Both the position numbers and the translations under genes were made by a program. DNA of 64,000 bases from positions 25,246 through 89,245 of the forward strand of contig NZ_MBSO01000020.1 of NCBI RefSeq assembly GCF_001695835.1, written 5' to 3'. Below are positions 19,130 to 27,908 of the stretch, one piece after another. Below the pieces are notes generated by a model. That model did no database searches. It was not told the origin of the DNA and saw only the letters and a program-made list of their open reading frames with translations. This DNA comes from Ensifer sp. LC11 (GTDB lineage Bacteria > Pseudomonadota > Alphaproteobacteria > Rhizobiales > Rhizobiaceae). Position 1 is the first letter of the stretch. Every line of letters starts with the position of its first letter.

Positions 19130-19266
19130 CGGTGCATGCCGAAGCCCGGAGATCAAGACCCGTTATTTGACCTTTCGTTTGCGGAGGATGGTGCGTCGGC
19201 GACCTCGCACGGGAAACTCCGCAGGCTCGATGCCGGGCGGACTTTCGGTTTTCTTCGCAAGGTCTT

Positions 19267-19638
19267 ATGCTCGCTGGCATGAGTGAGAGCCGTCCCGATC
19301 TTCGACCCGTCCTTCGCATCGATTTTCCTCCCGCCGACCGGCTCGGTCGCGGCAAGATCATGCTGCTCGAACTGATCCGCGAGACCGGCTCGATCTCGGC
19401 CGCCGGCCGGGCGATGGACATGTCCTATCGCCGCGCCTGGCTGCTGGTCGATGCGCTGAACCGGATGTTCCACGAGCCTTCGGTCGAATCGCAACGCGGC
19501 GGCAAGCAGGGTGGCGGGGCCCTGGTGACTCCCTTTGGCGAGACGCTGATCCGTCGCTACCGGGAGATGGAGGAGAAGGCGAAAGCCGCAATCGCCGACG
19601 ATCTCGCCTGGCTCGAAAGCGTTCGCGGCGCGGGCTGA
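19267..19638 (+). CDS. Short ModE-like winged-helix regulator (no molbindin domain)
   Basis: A 123-residue protein that corresponds only to the N-terminal DNA-binding half of ModE: a LysR-like winged helix with LELIRETGSISAAGRAMDMS as the helix-turn-helix and a basic Gly-rich wing (SQRGGKQGGGALV). The two molybdate-binding Mop domains of E. coli ModE are absent, so it cannot sense molybdate in the same way. Such short proteins are common in alphaproteobacteria. The ATG at 19267 follows AAGG; an ATG at 19279 is also possible. It converges with modABC across a repeat. Control of the mod genes through the half-sites at 22514-22565 is likely but inferred. Confidence 0.85.
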   Translation: MLAGMSESRPDLRPVLRIDFPPADRLGRGKIMLLELIRETGSISAAGRAMDMSYRRAWLLVDALNRMFHEPSVESQRGGKQGGGALVTPFGETLIRRYREMEEKAKAAIADDLAWLESVRGAG

Positions 19639-19652
19639 ACTCCCACATTGAT

Positions 19653-19724
19653 CTAGAGCATCCCGCTCTCAAGTGGATCCACCCGAGGCGGAAAGATGCT
19701 CTAGAATCAAAGTGCTAGAGCGTC
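19653..19724 (+). repeat. Dispersed repeat, family B, copy 1
   Basis: About 72 bases beginning TCTAGAGCATCCCGCT and ending near TGCTAGAGCGTCC, between the convergent ModE-like gene and modC. It contains several CTAGAGC/GCTCTAG half-palindromes. The same element occurs inverted at 36850-36921 with roughly three quarters of positions shared by eye. Confidence 0.75.
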
Positions 19725-19750
19725 CTTGCTGCGTATGAACGCACGGCGCT

Positions 19751-20824
19751 CTAATGATCGATCGCCACCGACTTGATGATGGCATAGACCGCCTTGCCGG
19801 GAACAAGCGCAAGTGCATCGCGCGAGAAGCGAGTGATGCGGGCGGCGATGGTCGCACCGCCGCAAGACACGCGGACATCGACGCTGCCGTCCTCTTCGCT
19901 GGTCAGGGCGAAGATGTTTCCTTCGAGCACGTTGAGGGCGCTGATACCTTCCGGTCGGCTCGTCGCCAGCATCACGTCACGCGCAGCGATGTGCAGACGG
20001 AGCGTAGCTCCCGGCGTCGCGCTGACATTCGCTATGCGCAGCCGCTCCTCACCGACCCGAACCGTCGTCAGCTCGTGGGCCGCATCGGTTCCTTCGACCA
20101 CGCCTTCGAGCACGACGCCGGCTTCACGCCGGCCGGTGGCAAGCATGGCGGCCGGTGCGCTCAGGACTTCGGCGGCAGCGCCCGATGCAGTCACCCGACC
20201 GTTTTCAAGAACGACCACACGCTTTGCCAGGCGGGCAACCTCGCCAACCGAGTGGCTGACATAGACAATCGGGATGCCGGCATCGTCGCGCAGCCGTTCG
20301 AGATAGGGCAAGATCTCGGCCTTGCGGGCGTCGTCGAGAGCGGCAAGCGGTTCGTCCATCAAAAGCAGGCGCGGTGCCGCCAGCAGGGCGCGGCCGATCG
20401 CGACGCGCTGCCGCTCGCCACCGGAAAGCGCCGAGGGGTTGCGCTCGAGCAGGTGGCCGATGCCGAGCATGTCGACGACGCGGGCAAAGTCGCCACCCGA
20501 ACCGCTCTTGCCCGAGAACCAGCGGCCATAGGCAAGGTTGCGGCGCACGCTCAAATGCGGGAAAAGCCGCGCTTCCTGGAAGACATAGCCGAAGCGGCGG
20601 CGATGCACGGGCGTGAAGATCCGGCGTTCGCTGTCGGCGATGACGTCGCCGTCAAGCAGCACGCGGCCGCTCTCCGGCTTCATGAGGCCTGCGATGATGT
20701 TGATCAGCGAGGTCTTGCCCGAGCCGGAGCGGCCGAACAGTGCCGTGACGCCGCCGTCCGAAGTGAAGGCGGCGTCGAGCGCGAAATTGCCGAGCCGGTG
20801 GCGAGCTTCGACGGTGAGGCTCAT
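19751..20824 (-). CDS. modC: Molybdate ABC transporter ATP-binding protein
   Basis: Energises molybdate import. The 357-residue protein has Walker A in [11 protein letters not shown], the ABC signature [15 protein letters not shown], Walker B in [12 protein letters not shown] and the switch histidine in VYVSHSVGE. The C-terminal third (from about residue 285) is a Mop/TOBE domain, the regulatory molybdate-binding module of ModC. Its start codon overlaps the modB stop codon in an ATGA arrangement, so translation is coupled. Confidence 0.95.
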   Translation of the reverse strand: MSLTVEARHRLGNFALDAAFTSDGGVTALFGRSGSGKTSLINIIAGLMKPESGRVLLDGDVIADSERRIFTPVHRRRFGYVFQEARLFPHLSVRRNLAYGRWFSGKSGSGGDFARVVDMLGIGHLLERNPSALSGGERQRVAIGRALLAAPRLLLMDEPLAALDDARKAEILPYLERLRDDAGIPIVYVSHSVGEVARLAKRVVVLENGRVTASGAAAEVLSAPAAMLATGRREAGVVLEGVVEGTDAAHELTTVRVGEERLRIANVSATPGATLRLHIAARDVMLATSRPEGISALNVLEGNIFALTSEEDGSVDVRVSCGGATIAARITRFSRDALALVPGKAVYAIIKSVAIDH

Positions 20825-21522
20825 TGGGCCGCCACCCGGCGGGCGGCGAATGTCGCCAGCAGTTCGGAGAAGATGAGTGCGGCCATGGAAATGATGATCG
20901 AAATGATCGTCAACCGCATGGCGCCGGCATCACCGCCGGGCACCTGGGTGAAGGTGTAGATTGCCGAGGATATGGTTTGCGTCTCGCCGGGAATGTTGGA
21001 GACGAAGGTGATGGTTGCGCCGAACTCGCCCATCGCCTTGGCAAAGGCGATGATCATGCCGGCGATGATGCCGGGGATGATCAGCGGCAGGGTGACGGTG
21101 ACAAAGACCCAGAGCGGGCTGGCGCCGAGCGTGGTTGCCGCGTCCTCGAGCTTGCGGTCGACCGCATCGATCGACAGGCGGATGCTGCGCACCATCAGCG
21201 GAAAGGCCATGACGGCGCAGGCAAGGGCAGCACCGGTCCAGCGGAAGGAGAAGACCAGGCCGAAATAGTCGGCGAAAAAGGCGCCGAGCGGGCCGCGGCG
21301 ACCAAAGAGCAGGAGCAGCAGAAAGCCGGTAACGACGGGCGGCAGGATCAGCGGCAGATGAACGAGACCGTTCAGCAGCATCTTGCCAAAGAAGCGCCCG
21401 CGGGCAAGCAGCATGGCGACGGCGAGCGCGAAGGGCAGGCTGCAGATCATCGCGACGGTCGCGACGCGCAGGCTCAAAAGGATCGCCGTCCATTCCGCAT
21501 CGCTCACTGCAAGCCAGTCCAA
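20821..21522 (-). CDS. modB: Molybdate ABC transporter permease
   Basis: Membrane subunit, 233 residues with about five to six hydrophobic helices and the permease EAA loop ([21 protein letters not shown]). The start is taken as TTG at 21522 because GGGGAG lies eight to ten bases before it and the resulting protein, [11 protein letters not shown], fits family length; the open frame continues 150 bases further up but that part is low-complexity and unlike ModB. It lies between modA and modC in a three-gene operon. Confidence 0.93.
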   Translation of the reverse strand: MDWLAVSDAEWTAILLSLRVATVAMICSLPFALAVAMLLARGRFFGKMLLNGLVHLPLILPPVVTGFLLLLLFGRRGPLGAFFADYFGLVFSFRWTGAALACAVMAFPLMVRSIRLSIDAVDRKLEDAATTLGASPLWVFVTVTLPLIIPGIIAGMIIAFAKAMGEFGATITFVSNIPGETQTISSAIYTFTQVPGGDAGAMRLTIISIIISMAALIFSELLATFAARRVAAQ

Positions 21523-21688
21523 CAGATGCCGCTCCCCGATACGTGGCCGGTGGAATGTAGCTGTCCGCCTGCATCCGCCGCTGCCTCTGACATTGCGTCG
21601 CCCGCGTTTGGGCGCGGGCGACGCGGTTGTGACGATAGATGCTTCGCCTGCCTCTGGACAGCCGCGATCCACCGTCTTTTCAGGTCGC

Positions 21689-22480
21689 TTACTTCAGCAC
21701 AGTGAAGCCCTGCTTTTCGAACAGCGCTGCTGCCTTCGCCGACTTGACGAACTCGACATAGGCAGCGGCTTCCGGGCTCTTGCTCTCGGCCGTGAGCGCG
21801 ATCGGATAGACGATCGGCGGGTGGCTGTCTTCCGGGAAGGTGCCGACGACCTTCACGCCGGGATCGGCTGCGGCGTCGGTCTGGTAGACGATGCCATAGG
21901 GCGCTTCACCACGCGAAACGAGGAGGAGGGCTGCGCGAACGCTTTCAGCGCCGGCGACCTTGGGTTCGACGGCCTTCCACGCACCGAGCTTTTCGAGTGC
22001 GGCCTTGCCGTATTTGCCGGCCGGAACGGAATCGACGGCCCCCATCGCGAGACGGCCGTCACCCAGGATCGCTGCCAGGTCGAAGCCCTGCTCGATATCG
22101 ACCGGGGTGGCATCCGCCTTGCCGGAAACGAGCACGATGCGGTTGCCGAGCAGGTTTGCGCGGGTGTCGTCTTTGATCAGCTTCTTCTCGGCGAGGTAGT
22201 CCATCCAGGCAAGATCGGCGGAGATGAAGACATCGGCCGGGGCACCCTGTTCGACCTGCTTGGCGAGTGCGGAGCTTGCCGCGTAGGAAACGGTTGTTTC
22301 CTTGCCGCTTTCCTTCTGCCATTCGGCATTGATCGCATCGAGCGCGTTCTTGAGGCTCGCGGCCGCAAAGACCGTTACCTTCTCTTCGGCCTGCGCGGAC
22401 GCCGGCATGACAGTGCTGCCGGCCCAGGCGAGGCCGAGCGCCAGCACCAGGCCCTTCAGCCAGTCTCTTCTCTTGATCAT
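21689..22480 (-). CDS. modA: Periplasmic molybdate-binding protein
   Basis: Captures molybdate in the periplasm. The 263-residue precursor has a Sec signal peptide ending ASAQA and the ModA motifs VFAAASLKNALDAI and DVFISADLAWMDYL, whose serines normally bind the oxyanion. GGAGGG precedes the ATG at 22480. It is the first gene of modABC; 166 bases separate it from the modB start. Upstream lie three ATACAA-type half-sites likely to be the ModE target. Confidence 0.95.
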   Translation of the reverse strand: MIKRRDWLKGLVLALGLAWAGSTVMPASAQAEEKVTVFAAASLKNALDAINAEWQKESGKETTVSYAASSALAKQVEQGAPADVFISADLAWMDYLAEKKLIKDDTRANLLGNRIVLVSGKADATPVDIEQGFDLAAILGDGRLAMGAVDSVPAGKYGKAALEKLGAWKAVEPKVAGAESVRAALLLVSRGEAPYGIVYQTDAAADPGVKVVGTFPEDSHPPIVYPIALTAESKSPEAAAYVEFVKSAKAAALFEKQGFTVLK

Positions 22481-22513
22481 CAATTTCCCTCCAACGAAGC
22501 GTGATATCTCTTA

Positions 22514-22565
22514 GGATACAACGATATCGTTTCCTGATTACCGTTGTATCCATTGAAATACAATG
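22514..22565. promoter_or_regulatory. Candidate Mo-box array upstream of modA
   Basis: Three related half-sites are present: ATACAACG at 22516-22523, CGTTGTAT at 22542-22549 and ATACAATG at 22558-22565. The last two form a CGTTGTAT-N8-ATACAATG dyad (seven of eight arm pairs). GGATACAACG and CGTTGTATCC also form a perfect 10-base inverted repeat with 18 bases between. The form resembles ModE sites, which have CGnTATAT-type arms. Confidence 0.55.
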
Positions 22566-22719
22566 CTCTTGCGAACGCCTAGTGCCACAGCCTGCGTGCA
22601 CCGCGGCGGCTGACACAAAAGCCGTGCACCATCGGCCGGTTGGCGGCGATAGGGCTTGCGATGGCGGTCGGGCGGCATAAATTGCAGGCCTCGATGCCAA
22701 GAGATGGACCGGAGGCGCA

Positions 22720-23427
22720 ATGGAAACGGCGGTGAAGCTTGAAGAGAGCTGGAAGGCAGCGCTGGCGCCGGAGTTTTCCAGCGCCTATATGGCCGACCTC
22801 AAGCAGTTCCTGCTGGTCCAGAAAAACGAAGGCCGGCAGATTTTCCCGCGCGGGCCCGAGTATTTTCGCGCGCTCGATCTGACGCCGCTCGACAAGGTGC
22901 GCGTGGTCATTCTCGGCCAGGACCCCTATCACGGCGATGGCCAGGCGCACGGGCTCTGCTTCAGCGTGCGGCCGGGTGTCAGGACGCCGCCCTCGCTCGT
23001 CAACATCTACAAGGAACTGAACACCGACCTCGGCATTCCGCCCGCGCGGCACGGTTTTCTCGAGAGCTGGGCAAAACAGGGTGTGCTTCTGTTGAACAGT
23101 GTTTTGACGGTTGAGCGCGGGAATGCGGCGTCGCATCAGGGGCGCGGCTGGGAACGCTTCACCGACGCCATCGTCCGCGCGGTCAACGAGGCCGATCATC
23201 CCGTCGTCTTCATGCTCTGGGGTTCCTATGCCCAGAAGAAGGCGGCCTTCGTCGACCGCTCGCGTCATCTGGTGCTGCGCGCACCGCATCCTTCGCCCTT
23301 GTCGGCCCATTCCGGCTTTCTCGGCTGCCGGCATTTCTCCCAGGCCAATGCCTTCCTCGAGAGCAAGGGCTACGATCCGATCGACTGGCGGCTGCCGGAA
23401 AATCCTGCTGCGACTGAGACCAACTGA
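22720..23427 (+). CDS. ung: Uracil-DNA glycosylase, family 1
   Basis: Removes uracil from DNA to start base-excision repair. The 235-residue protein carries the water-activating motif [18 protein letters not shown] near residue 66, the aromatic/Asn motif LLNSVLTV and the leucine-loop motif [16 protein letters not shown] precedes the ATG. It is a single gene between modA and the cobalamin cluster, with no obvious functional link to either. Confidence 0.97.
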   Translation: METAVKLEESWKAALAPEFSSAYMADLKQFLLVQKNEGRQIFPRGPEYFRALDLTPLDKVRVVILGQDPYHGDGQAHGLCFSVRPGVRTPPSLVNIYKELNTDLGIPPARHGFLESWAKQGVLLLNSVLTVERGNAASHQGRGWERFTDAIVRAVNEADHPVVFMLWGSYAQKKAAFVDRSRHLVLRAPHPSPLSAHSGFLGCRHFSQANAFLESKGYDPIDWRLPENPAATETN

Positions 23428-23529
23428 AGCTGGGTTGGCGCTGCTGGCGGGCTCGCTGTCGCGCGAGGCGCTTGCGTCGGCGGCGGCGATGCGCCTAAGA
23501 CGCCTGTGAAAAGACAGGTGGAGGCGGGC

Positions 23530-24300
23530 ATGCGCAAAATTCTGATCATCGGCATCGGTTCGGGCAACCCGGAGCACATGACGGTGCAGGCGATCAATGC
23601 GCTGAACCAGGCCGACGTGCTCTTCATCCCGACCAAGGGGGCGAAGAAGACCGAGCTTGCCGAAGTGCGGCGTGACATTTGCGCCCGCTATGTCACGCGC
23701 AGCGACAGCCGTACCGTCGAATTCGCGGTGCCGGTGCGCCGGACCGAGGGCGTCAGCTACGACGGCAGCGTCGACGATTGGCACGCCCGGATCGCCACGA
23801 TCTACGAAGGGCTCCTGTCGAAGGAGTTGGGGGAGGAGGGAACCGGCGCGTTTCTCGTCTGGGGCGACCCGATGCTCTATGACAGCACAATCCGCATCGT
23901 CGAGCGCGTCAAGGCGCGCGGGCAGGTTGCCTTCGACTACGACGTCATTCCGGGGATCACCAGCCTGCAGGCGCTCTGCGCCAGCCATCGCATTCCCTTG
24001 AATCTCGTCGGCAAGCCGGTGGAAATCACCACCGGTCGCCGGCTGCATGAAAGCTTCCCCGTTACGAGCCAGACGTCCGTCGTCATGCTCGATGGCGAGC
24101 AGGCGTTCCAGCGCATCGACGATCCCGATGCGGAGATCTATTGGGGCGCCTATCTCGGCACGCCGGACGAGATCGTTATTTCCGGCCGTCTCGCGGAGGT
24201 GAAGGACCGGATCCTCGAAACCCGAGCGGCGGCGCGCGAGAGGATGGGATGGATCATGGACATCTATCTCTTGCGCAAGGGCGCCGATTTCGAGGCGTGA
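23530..24300 (+). CDS. cobF: Precorrin-6A synthase (deacetylating)
   Basis: C1-methyltransferase of the aerobic cobalamin pathway: it methylates precorrin-5 at C1 and removes the acetyl group, giving precorrin-6A. The 256-residue protein has the tetrapyrrole-methylase fold with the N-terminal loop IGIGSGNPEH, the GDPMLYDS motif and VIPGITSLQAL. GGAGGCGGG lies just before the ATG at 23530; a GTG at 23506 would add eight residues. CobF exists only in the oxygen-dependent route, so the organism makes B12 aerobically. It is followed after 98 bases by cobG. Confidence 0.95.
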   Translation: MRKILIIGIGSGNPEHMTVQAINALNQADVLFIPTKGAKKTELAEVRRDICARYVTRSDSRTVEFAVPVRRTEGVSYDGSVDDWHARIATIYEGLLSKELGEEGTGAFLVWGDPMLYDSTIRIVERVKARGQVAFDYDVIPGITSLQALCASHRIPLNLVGKPVEITTGRRLHESFPVTSQTSVVMLDGEQAFQRIDDPDAEIYWGAYLGTPDEIVISGRLAEVKDRILETRAAARERMGWIMDIYLLRKGADFEA

Positions 24301-24325
24301 GGTGGCGGGCCGATCTGCGTCGTGT

Positions 24326-24339
24326 TTGATCTCACTCAA
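24326..24339. promoter_or_regulatory. FNR/FixK-like box upstream of cobG
   Basis: TTGATCTCACTCAA matches the TTGAT-N4-ATCAA consensus at nine of ten positions. A TTATAG hexamer at 24354-24359 could be the -10 element. The box is about 60 bases before the cobG start codon in the only sizeable gap of the plus-strand cob genes other than the cobL-cobM one. Confidence 0.45.
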
Positions 24340-24398
24340 GGTTTGCCGCTGTGTTATAGCGTCTTAAGGGGCTTCTTCAGGGAGGAGAACCTCAAGCG

Positions 24399-25778
24399 AT
24401 GACGGATTTGATGACCAGTTGCGCCCTTCCATCGACCGGAGAGCCCGGTGCCAGCGCCGCCATGCGGCGCGGCGCCTGTCCGTCACTCGCCGCACCGATG
24501 CAGACCGGCGATGGCCTGCTCGTGCGGTTGCGACCGGACGAGGACAGCCTGACGCTTCCGAAGGTTATCGCGATCGCGGCTGCGGCCGAGCACTTCGGCA
24601 ACGGCATCATCGAGATCACCGCGCGCGGAAACCTGCAGCTGCGCGGCCTGAGTGAGGCGACGGTGCCGGCACTGGCGCAGGCGATCGGTGATGCCGAGAT
24701 CACGATCGCCGAGGGCCTTGCGATCGAAGTGCCGCCTTTGACCGGGATCGATCCGGCTGAGATCGCCGATCCCCGTCCGATCGCGGCGGCGCTTCGGGAA
24801 GCCTTGTTCGCGCACCGGCCGCCCTTGCGGCTTGCGCCGAAACTCTCCGGCGTCATCGACGGTGGCGGCCGCTTCGGGCTCGATGCCGTCGTCGCCGACA
24901 TTCGCCTTCAGGCGCTTCCGACCCCGCATGGTGTCGTCTGGTTGCTGTCGCTTGGCGGAACCGCGGCGAGGGGAGGTCTTGTCGGCGCGCTTGCCGGCGA
25001 CGCCGTGGTCCCGGCGCTGATCGCCATTCTGGAGACGCTTTCGAGCCTCGGACTGACGGCGCGTGGGCGTGATCTCGATCCCGGCGATTTTCGCGCCCTT
25101 TGTCGCGGCGAGGGGCGGTGCGAGCGTTCAGCAGCCCAAGGCTCGGCCGCAATACCGGGCATTCACGAACTGGGCCGATCCGAAGTGGTTCTTGGACTCG
25201 GCCTCGCTTTTGCTCAGGTGGAGGCATCAGTGCTTGTCTCCCTCCTCCACCAGGTCCAGGAGCTTGGCGCCACCGCCATCCGGCTTGCGCCCGGGCACGC
25301 GCTCTTCGTGCTTGGCCTGACGCGCGAGACGGCGGCCGTCGCGCAGAGCCTGGCGGCGGCACACGGGTTTCGCATCGCGGAAAAGGACCCGCGCAACGCG
25401 ATCGCCACCTGCGCCGGCAGCAAGGGCTGTGCGTCGGGGCGAATGGAGACCAAGGCGGTCGCGCACCGCCTCATCGAAACGGCACCCGATCTGCTCGACG
25501 GCTCGCTCACCGTACATCTTTCCGGCTGCGCCAAGGGCTGCGCCCGTCCGAAGCCGTCCGAGCTGACGCTGGTCGGTGCGCCATCAGGATACGGCCTTGT
25601 CGTAAATGGGGCTGCCAATGGCTTGCCAAGCGCCTACACCGATGAGAATGGAATGGAATCCGCGTTCGCCCGCCTCGGCCGGCTGGTGCGGCAAAACAAA
25701 GACGCTGGCGAATCGGCGCAGTCCTGTCTTACACGGCTCGGAGCTGCACGCGTCTCGGCAGCGTTCGAACAGGAATAG
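24399..25778 (+). CDS. cobG: Precorrin-3B synthase
   Basis: Oxygen-dependent monooxygenase that hydroxylates precorrin-3A at C20 and forms the gamma-lactone of precorrin-3B, the step that distinguishes aerobic B12 synthesis. The 459-residue protein is of the sulfite/nitrite-reductase type with two ferredoxin-like half-domains. The [4Fe-4S] ligands are visible as Cys338-x5-Cys344 (CAGSKGC) and Cys377-x3-Cys381 (CAKGC). AGGGAGGAG precedes the ATG. cobH begins two bases after the stop codon, and an FNR/FixK-like box lies upstream. Confidence 0.95.
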   Translation: MTDLMTSCALPSTGEPGASAAMRRGACPSLAAPMQTGDGLLVRLRPDEDSLTLPKVIAIAAAAEHFGNGIIEITARGNLQLRGLSEATVPALAQAIGDAEITIAEGLAIEVPPLTGIDPAEIADPRPIAAALREALFAHRPPLRLAPKLSGVIDGGGRFGLDAVVADIRLQALPTPHGVVWLLSLGGTAARGGLVGALAGDAVVPALIAILETLSSLGLTARGRDLDPGDFRALCRGEGRCERSAAQGSAAIPGIHELGRSEVVLGLGLAFAQVEASVLVSLLHQVQELGATAIRLAPGHALFVLGLTRETAAVAQSLAAAHGFRIAEKDPRNAIATCAGSKGCASGRMETKAVAHRLIETAPDLLDGSLTVHLSGCAKGCARPKPSELTLVGAPSGYGLVVNGAANGLPSAYTDENGMESAFARLGRLVRQNKDAGESAQSCLTRLGAARVSAAFEQE

Positions 25779-25780
25779 AC

Positions 25781-26413
25781 ATGCCTGAGTATGATTACAT
25801 TCGCGATGGCAACGCCATCTACGAGCGTTCCTTCGCCATCATCCGCGCCGAGGCCGATCTCTCCGGCTTTTCCGACGAGGAAGCAGACCTGGCGGTGCGC
25901 ATGGTGCATGCCTGCGGTTCGGTCGAGGCGGTAAAGCAGTTCGTGTTCTCTCCCGATTTCGTCACCTCGGCCCGCGCGGCGCTGAAGGCCGGCGCGCCGA
26001 TCCTCTGTGATGCCGAGATGGTCGTGCACGGGGTTACCCGGGCGCGCCTGCCTGCCGGCAACGAGGTGATCTGCACGCTGCGCGATCCGCGCACGCCCGA
26101 AATTGCCGCCGAGATCGGCAACACCCGTTCTGCCGCCGCGCTGAAACTCTGGAGCGAGCGCCTGGCCGGGTCGGTTGTGGCGATCGGTAATGCGCCGACG
26201 GCCCTGTTCTTCCTGCTTGAAATGCTGCGGGACGGTGCGCCAAAGCCGGCGGCAATCCTCGGCATGCCCGTTGGTTTCGTCGGTGCGGCGGAATCGAAGG
26301 ACGCGCTGGCGGAAAATTCCTACGGCGTTCCCTTCGCCATCGTCCGCGGCCGCCTCGGCGGCAGCGCCATGACCGCTGCAGCGCTGAATTCGCTCGCGAG
26401 GCCGGGCCTGTGA
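25781..26413 (+). CDS. cobH: Precorrin-8X methylmutase
   Basis: Moves the C11 methyl of precorrin-8X to C12, yielding hydrogenobyrinic acid. The 210-residue protein has the family pattern YDYIRDGNAIYERSF, the catalytic-histidine region RMVHACGS near residue 43 and PVGFVGAAESKDAL late in the chain. It is two bases behind cobG and its stop overlaps the GTG start of cobI, so the three genes are translationally packed. Confidence 0.96.
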   Translation: MPEYDYIRDGNAIYERSFAIIRAEADLSGFSDEEADLAVRMVHACGSVEAVKQFVFSPDFVTSARAALKAGAPILCDAEMVVHGVTRARLPAGNEVICTLRDPRTPEIAAEIGNTRSAAALKLWSERLAGSVVAIGNAPTALFFLLEMLRDGAPKPAAILGMPVGFVGAAESKDALAENSYGVPFAIVRGRLGGSAMTAAALNSLARPGL

Positions 26414-27147
26414 GCGGCGCTGGCGTCGGACGCCTGATCGGCGTTGGAACCGGCCCCGGCGATCCGGAGCTGCTGACCGTCAAGGCGGTGAAGGCGCTCG
26501 GGCAAGCCGATGTGCTTGCCTATTTCGCCAAGGCCGGGCGTAGCGGCAATGGCCGTGCCGTGGTTGAGGGCCTGCTGAAGCCCGATCTCATCGAGTTGCC
26601 GCTCTACTATCCGGTGACGACCGAGATCGACAAGGATGACGGCGCCTACAAGAGCCAGATCACCGATTTCTACAACATGTCGGCCGAAGCCGTGGCGGCG
26701 CATCTTCTCGCCGGGCGTACGGTCGCCGTGCTCAGCGAAGGTGACCCGCTGTTTTATGGTTCCTACATGCACCTGCATGTGCGATTGGCCAACCGCTTCC
26801 CGGTCGAGGTGATCCCCGGCATTACCGCCATGTCCGGCTGCTGGTCGCTTGCCGGCCTGCCGCTGGTGCAGGGCGATGACGTGCTTTCCGTGCTTCCGGG
26901 CACCATGGCTGAGGCCGAACTCGGCCGGCGGCTCAAGGATACCGAAGCTGCGGTCATCATGAAGGTCGGGCGCAACCTGCCGAAGATCCGCCGCGCCCTT
27001 GCCGCTTCCGGCCGTCTTGATCAGGCCGTCTATGTCGAACGCGGCACGATGAAGAACGCGGCGATGACGGCCCTTGCTGATAAAGCCGATGACGAGGCGC
27101 CGTATTTCTCGCTGGTGCTCGTTCCCGGCTGGAAGGACAGGCCATGA
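26410..27147 (+). CDS. cobI: Precorrin-2 C20-methyltransferase
   Basis: Uses S-adenosylmethionine to methylate precorrin-2 at C20. The 245-residue protein starts with GTG at 26410 in a GTGA overlap with the cobH stop codon. Tetrapyrrole-methylase motifs are GVGTGPGDPELLT at the N-terminus, LSEGDPLFYGSY and VIPGITAMSGCWS. Its stop overlaps the ATG of cobJ. Confidence 0.96.
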   Translation: MSGAGVGRLIGVGTGPGDPELLTVKAVKALGQADVLAYFAKAGRSGNGRAVVEGLLKPDLIELPLYYPVTTEIDKDDGAYKSQITDFYNMSAEAVAAHLLAGRTVAVLSEGDPLFYGSYMHLHVRLANRFPVEVIPGITAMSGCWSLAGLPLVQGDDVLSVLPGTMAEAELGRRLKDTEAAVIMKVGRNLPKIRRALAASGRLDQAVYVERGTMKNAAMTALADKADDEAPYFSLVLVPGWKDRP

Positions 27148-27908
27148 CCGGCACGCTCTATGTCGTCGGCACTGGCCCGGGCAGCCCGAAACAGATGACG
27201 CCGGAGACGGCGGAAGCCGTCGCCGCGGCGGAAGAATTCTACGGCTACTTTCCCTATCTCGACCGGCTGAACCTGCGTCCTGACCAGCTGCGGATCGCCT
27301 CCGACAACCGCGAGGAGCTCGACCGTGCGCAAGTGGCGCTGACGCGGGCTGCTGCCGGCGCCAAGGTTTGCATGGTCTCGGGCGGCGATCCCGGCGTCTT
27401 TGCCATGGCGGCTGCCGTCTGCGAGGCGATCGACAAGGGGCCTTCGGAATGGAAGTCAGTCGAACTGGTCATTACGCCCGGCGTGACGGCCATGCTTGCG
27501 GTCGCTGCCCGCATCGGCGCGCCGCTCGGCCATGACTTCTGCGCGATGTCGCTGTCCGACAATCTGAAGCCCTGGGAGGTCATCACAAGGCGTCTCAAGC
27601 TGGCGGCGGAAGCGGGGCTTGTCATCGCGCTCTACAATCCGATCAGCAAGGCGCGGCCCTGGCAGCTCGGCGAAGCCTTCGAGATCCTGCGCTCCGTATT
27701 GCCGGCGACCGTACCCGTGATTTTCGGGCGTGCCGCCGGACGGCCGGATGAACGCATGACGGTGATGCCGCTTGGCGAAGCGGACGCCAATCGCGCCGAC
27801 ATGGCGACCTGCGTCATCATCGGCTCGCCGGAAACGCGCATCGTCGCGCGAGAGGGGCAGCCGGATCTCGTCTACACGCCGCGCTTTTATGCGGGGGCGA
27901 GCCAGTGA
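27144..27908 (+). CDS. cobJ: Precorrin-3B C17-methyltransferase
   Basis: Methylates precorrin-3B at C17 and contracts the macrocycle to precorrin-4. The 254-residue methylase has VVGTGPGSPKQMTPE, the VSGGDPGVFAMA motif and VITPGVTAMLAVAARIGAPL. It overlaps the end of cobI by an ATGA and its own 3' end overlaps the antisense cobK by 22 bases. Confidence 0.96.
   Translation: MTGTLYVVGTGPGSPKQMTPETAEAVAAAEEFYGYFPYLDRLNLRPDQLRIASDNREELDRAQVALTRAAAGAKVCMVSGGDPGVFAMAAAVCEAIDKGPSEWKSVELVITPGVTAMLAVAARIGAPLGHDFCAMSLSDNLKPWEVITRRLKLAAEAGLVIALYNPISKARPWQLGEAFEILRSVLPATVPVIFGRAAGRPDERMTVMPLGEADANRADMATCVIIGSPETRIVAREGQPDLVYTPRFYAGASQ

Noticed and set aside
22579..24339. Long antisense reading frame of 586 codons across ung and cobF
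   Set aside because: It is the mirror of two well-recognised genes in GC-rich DNA and has no family-like motifs or ribosome binding site.
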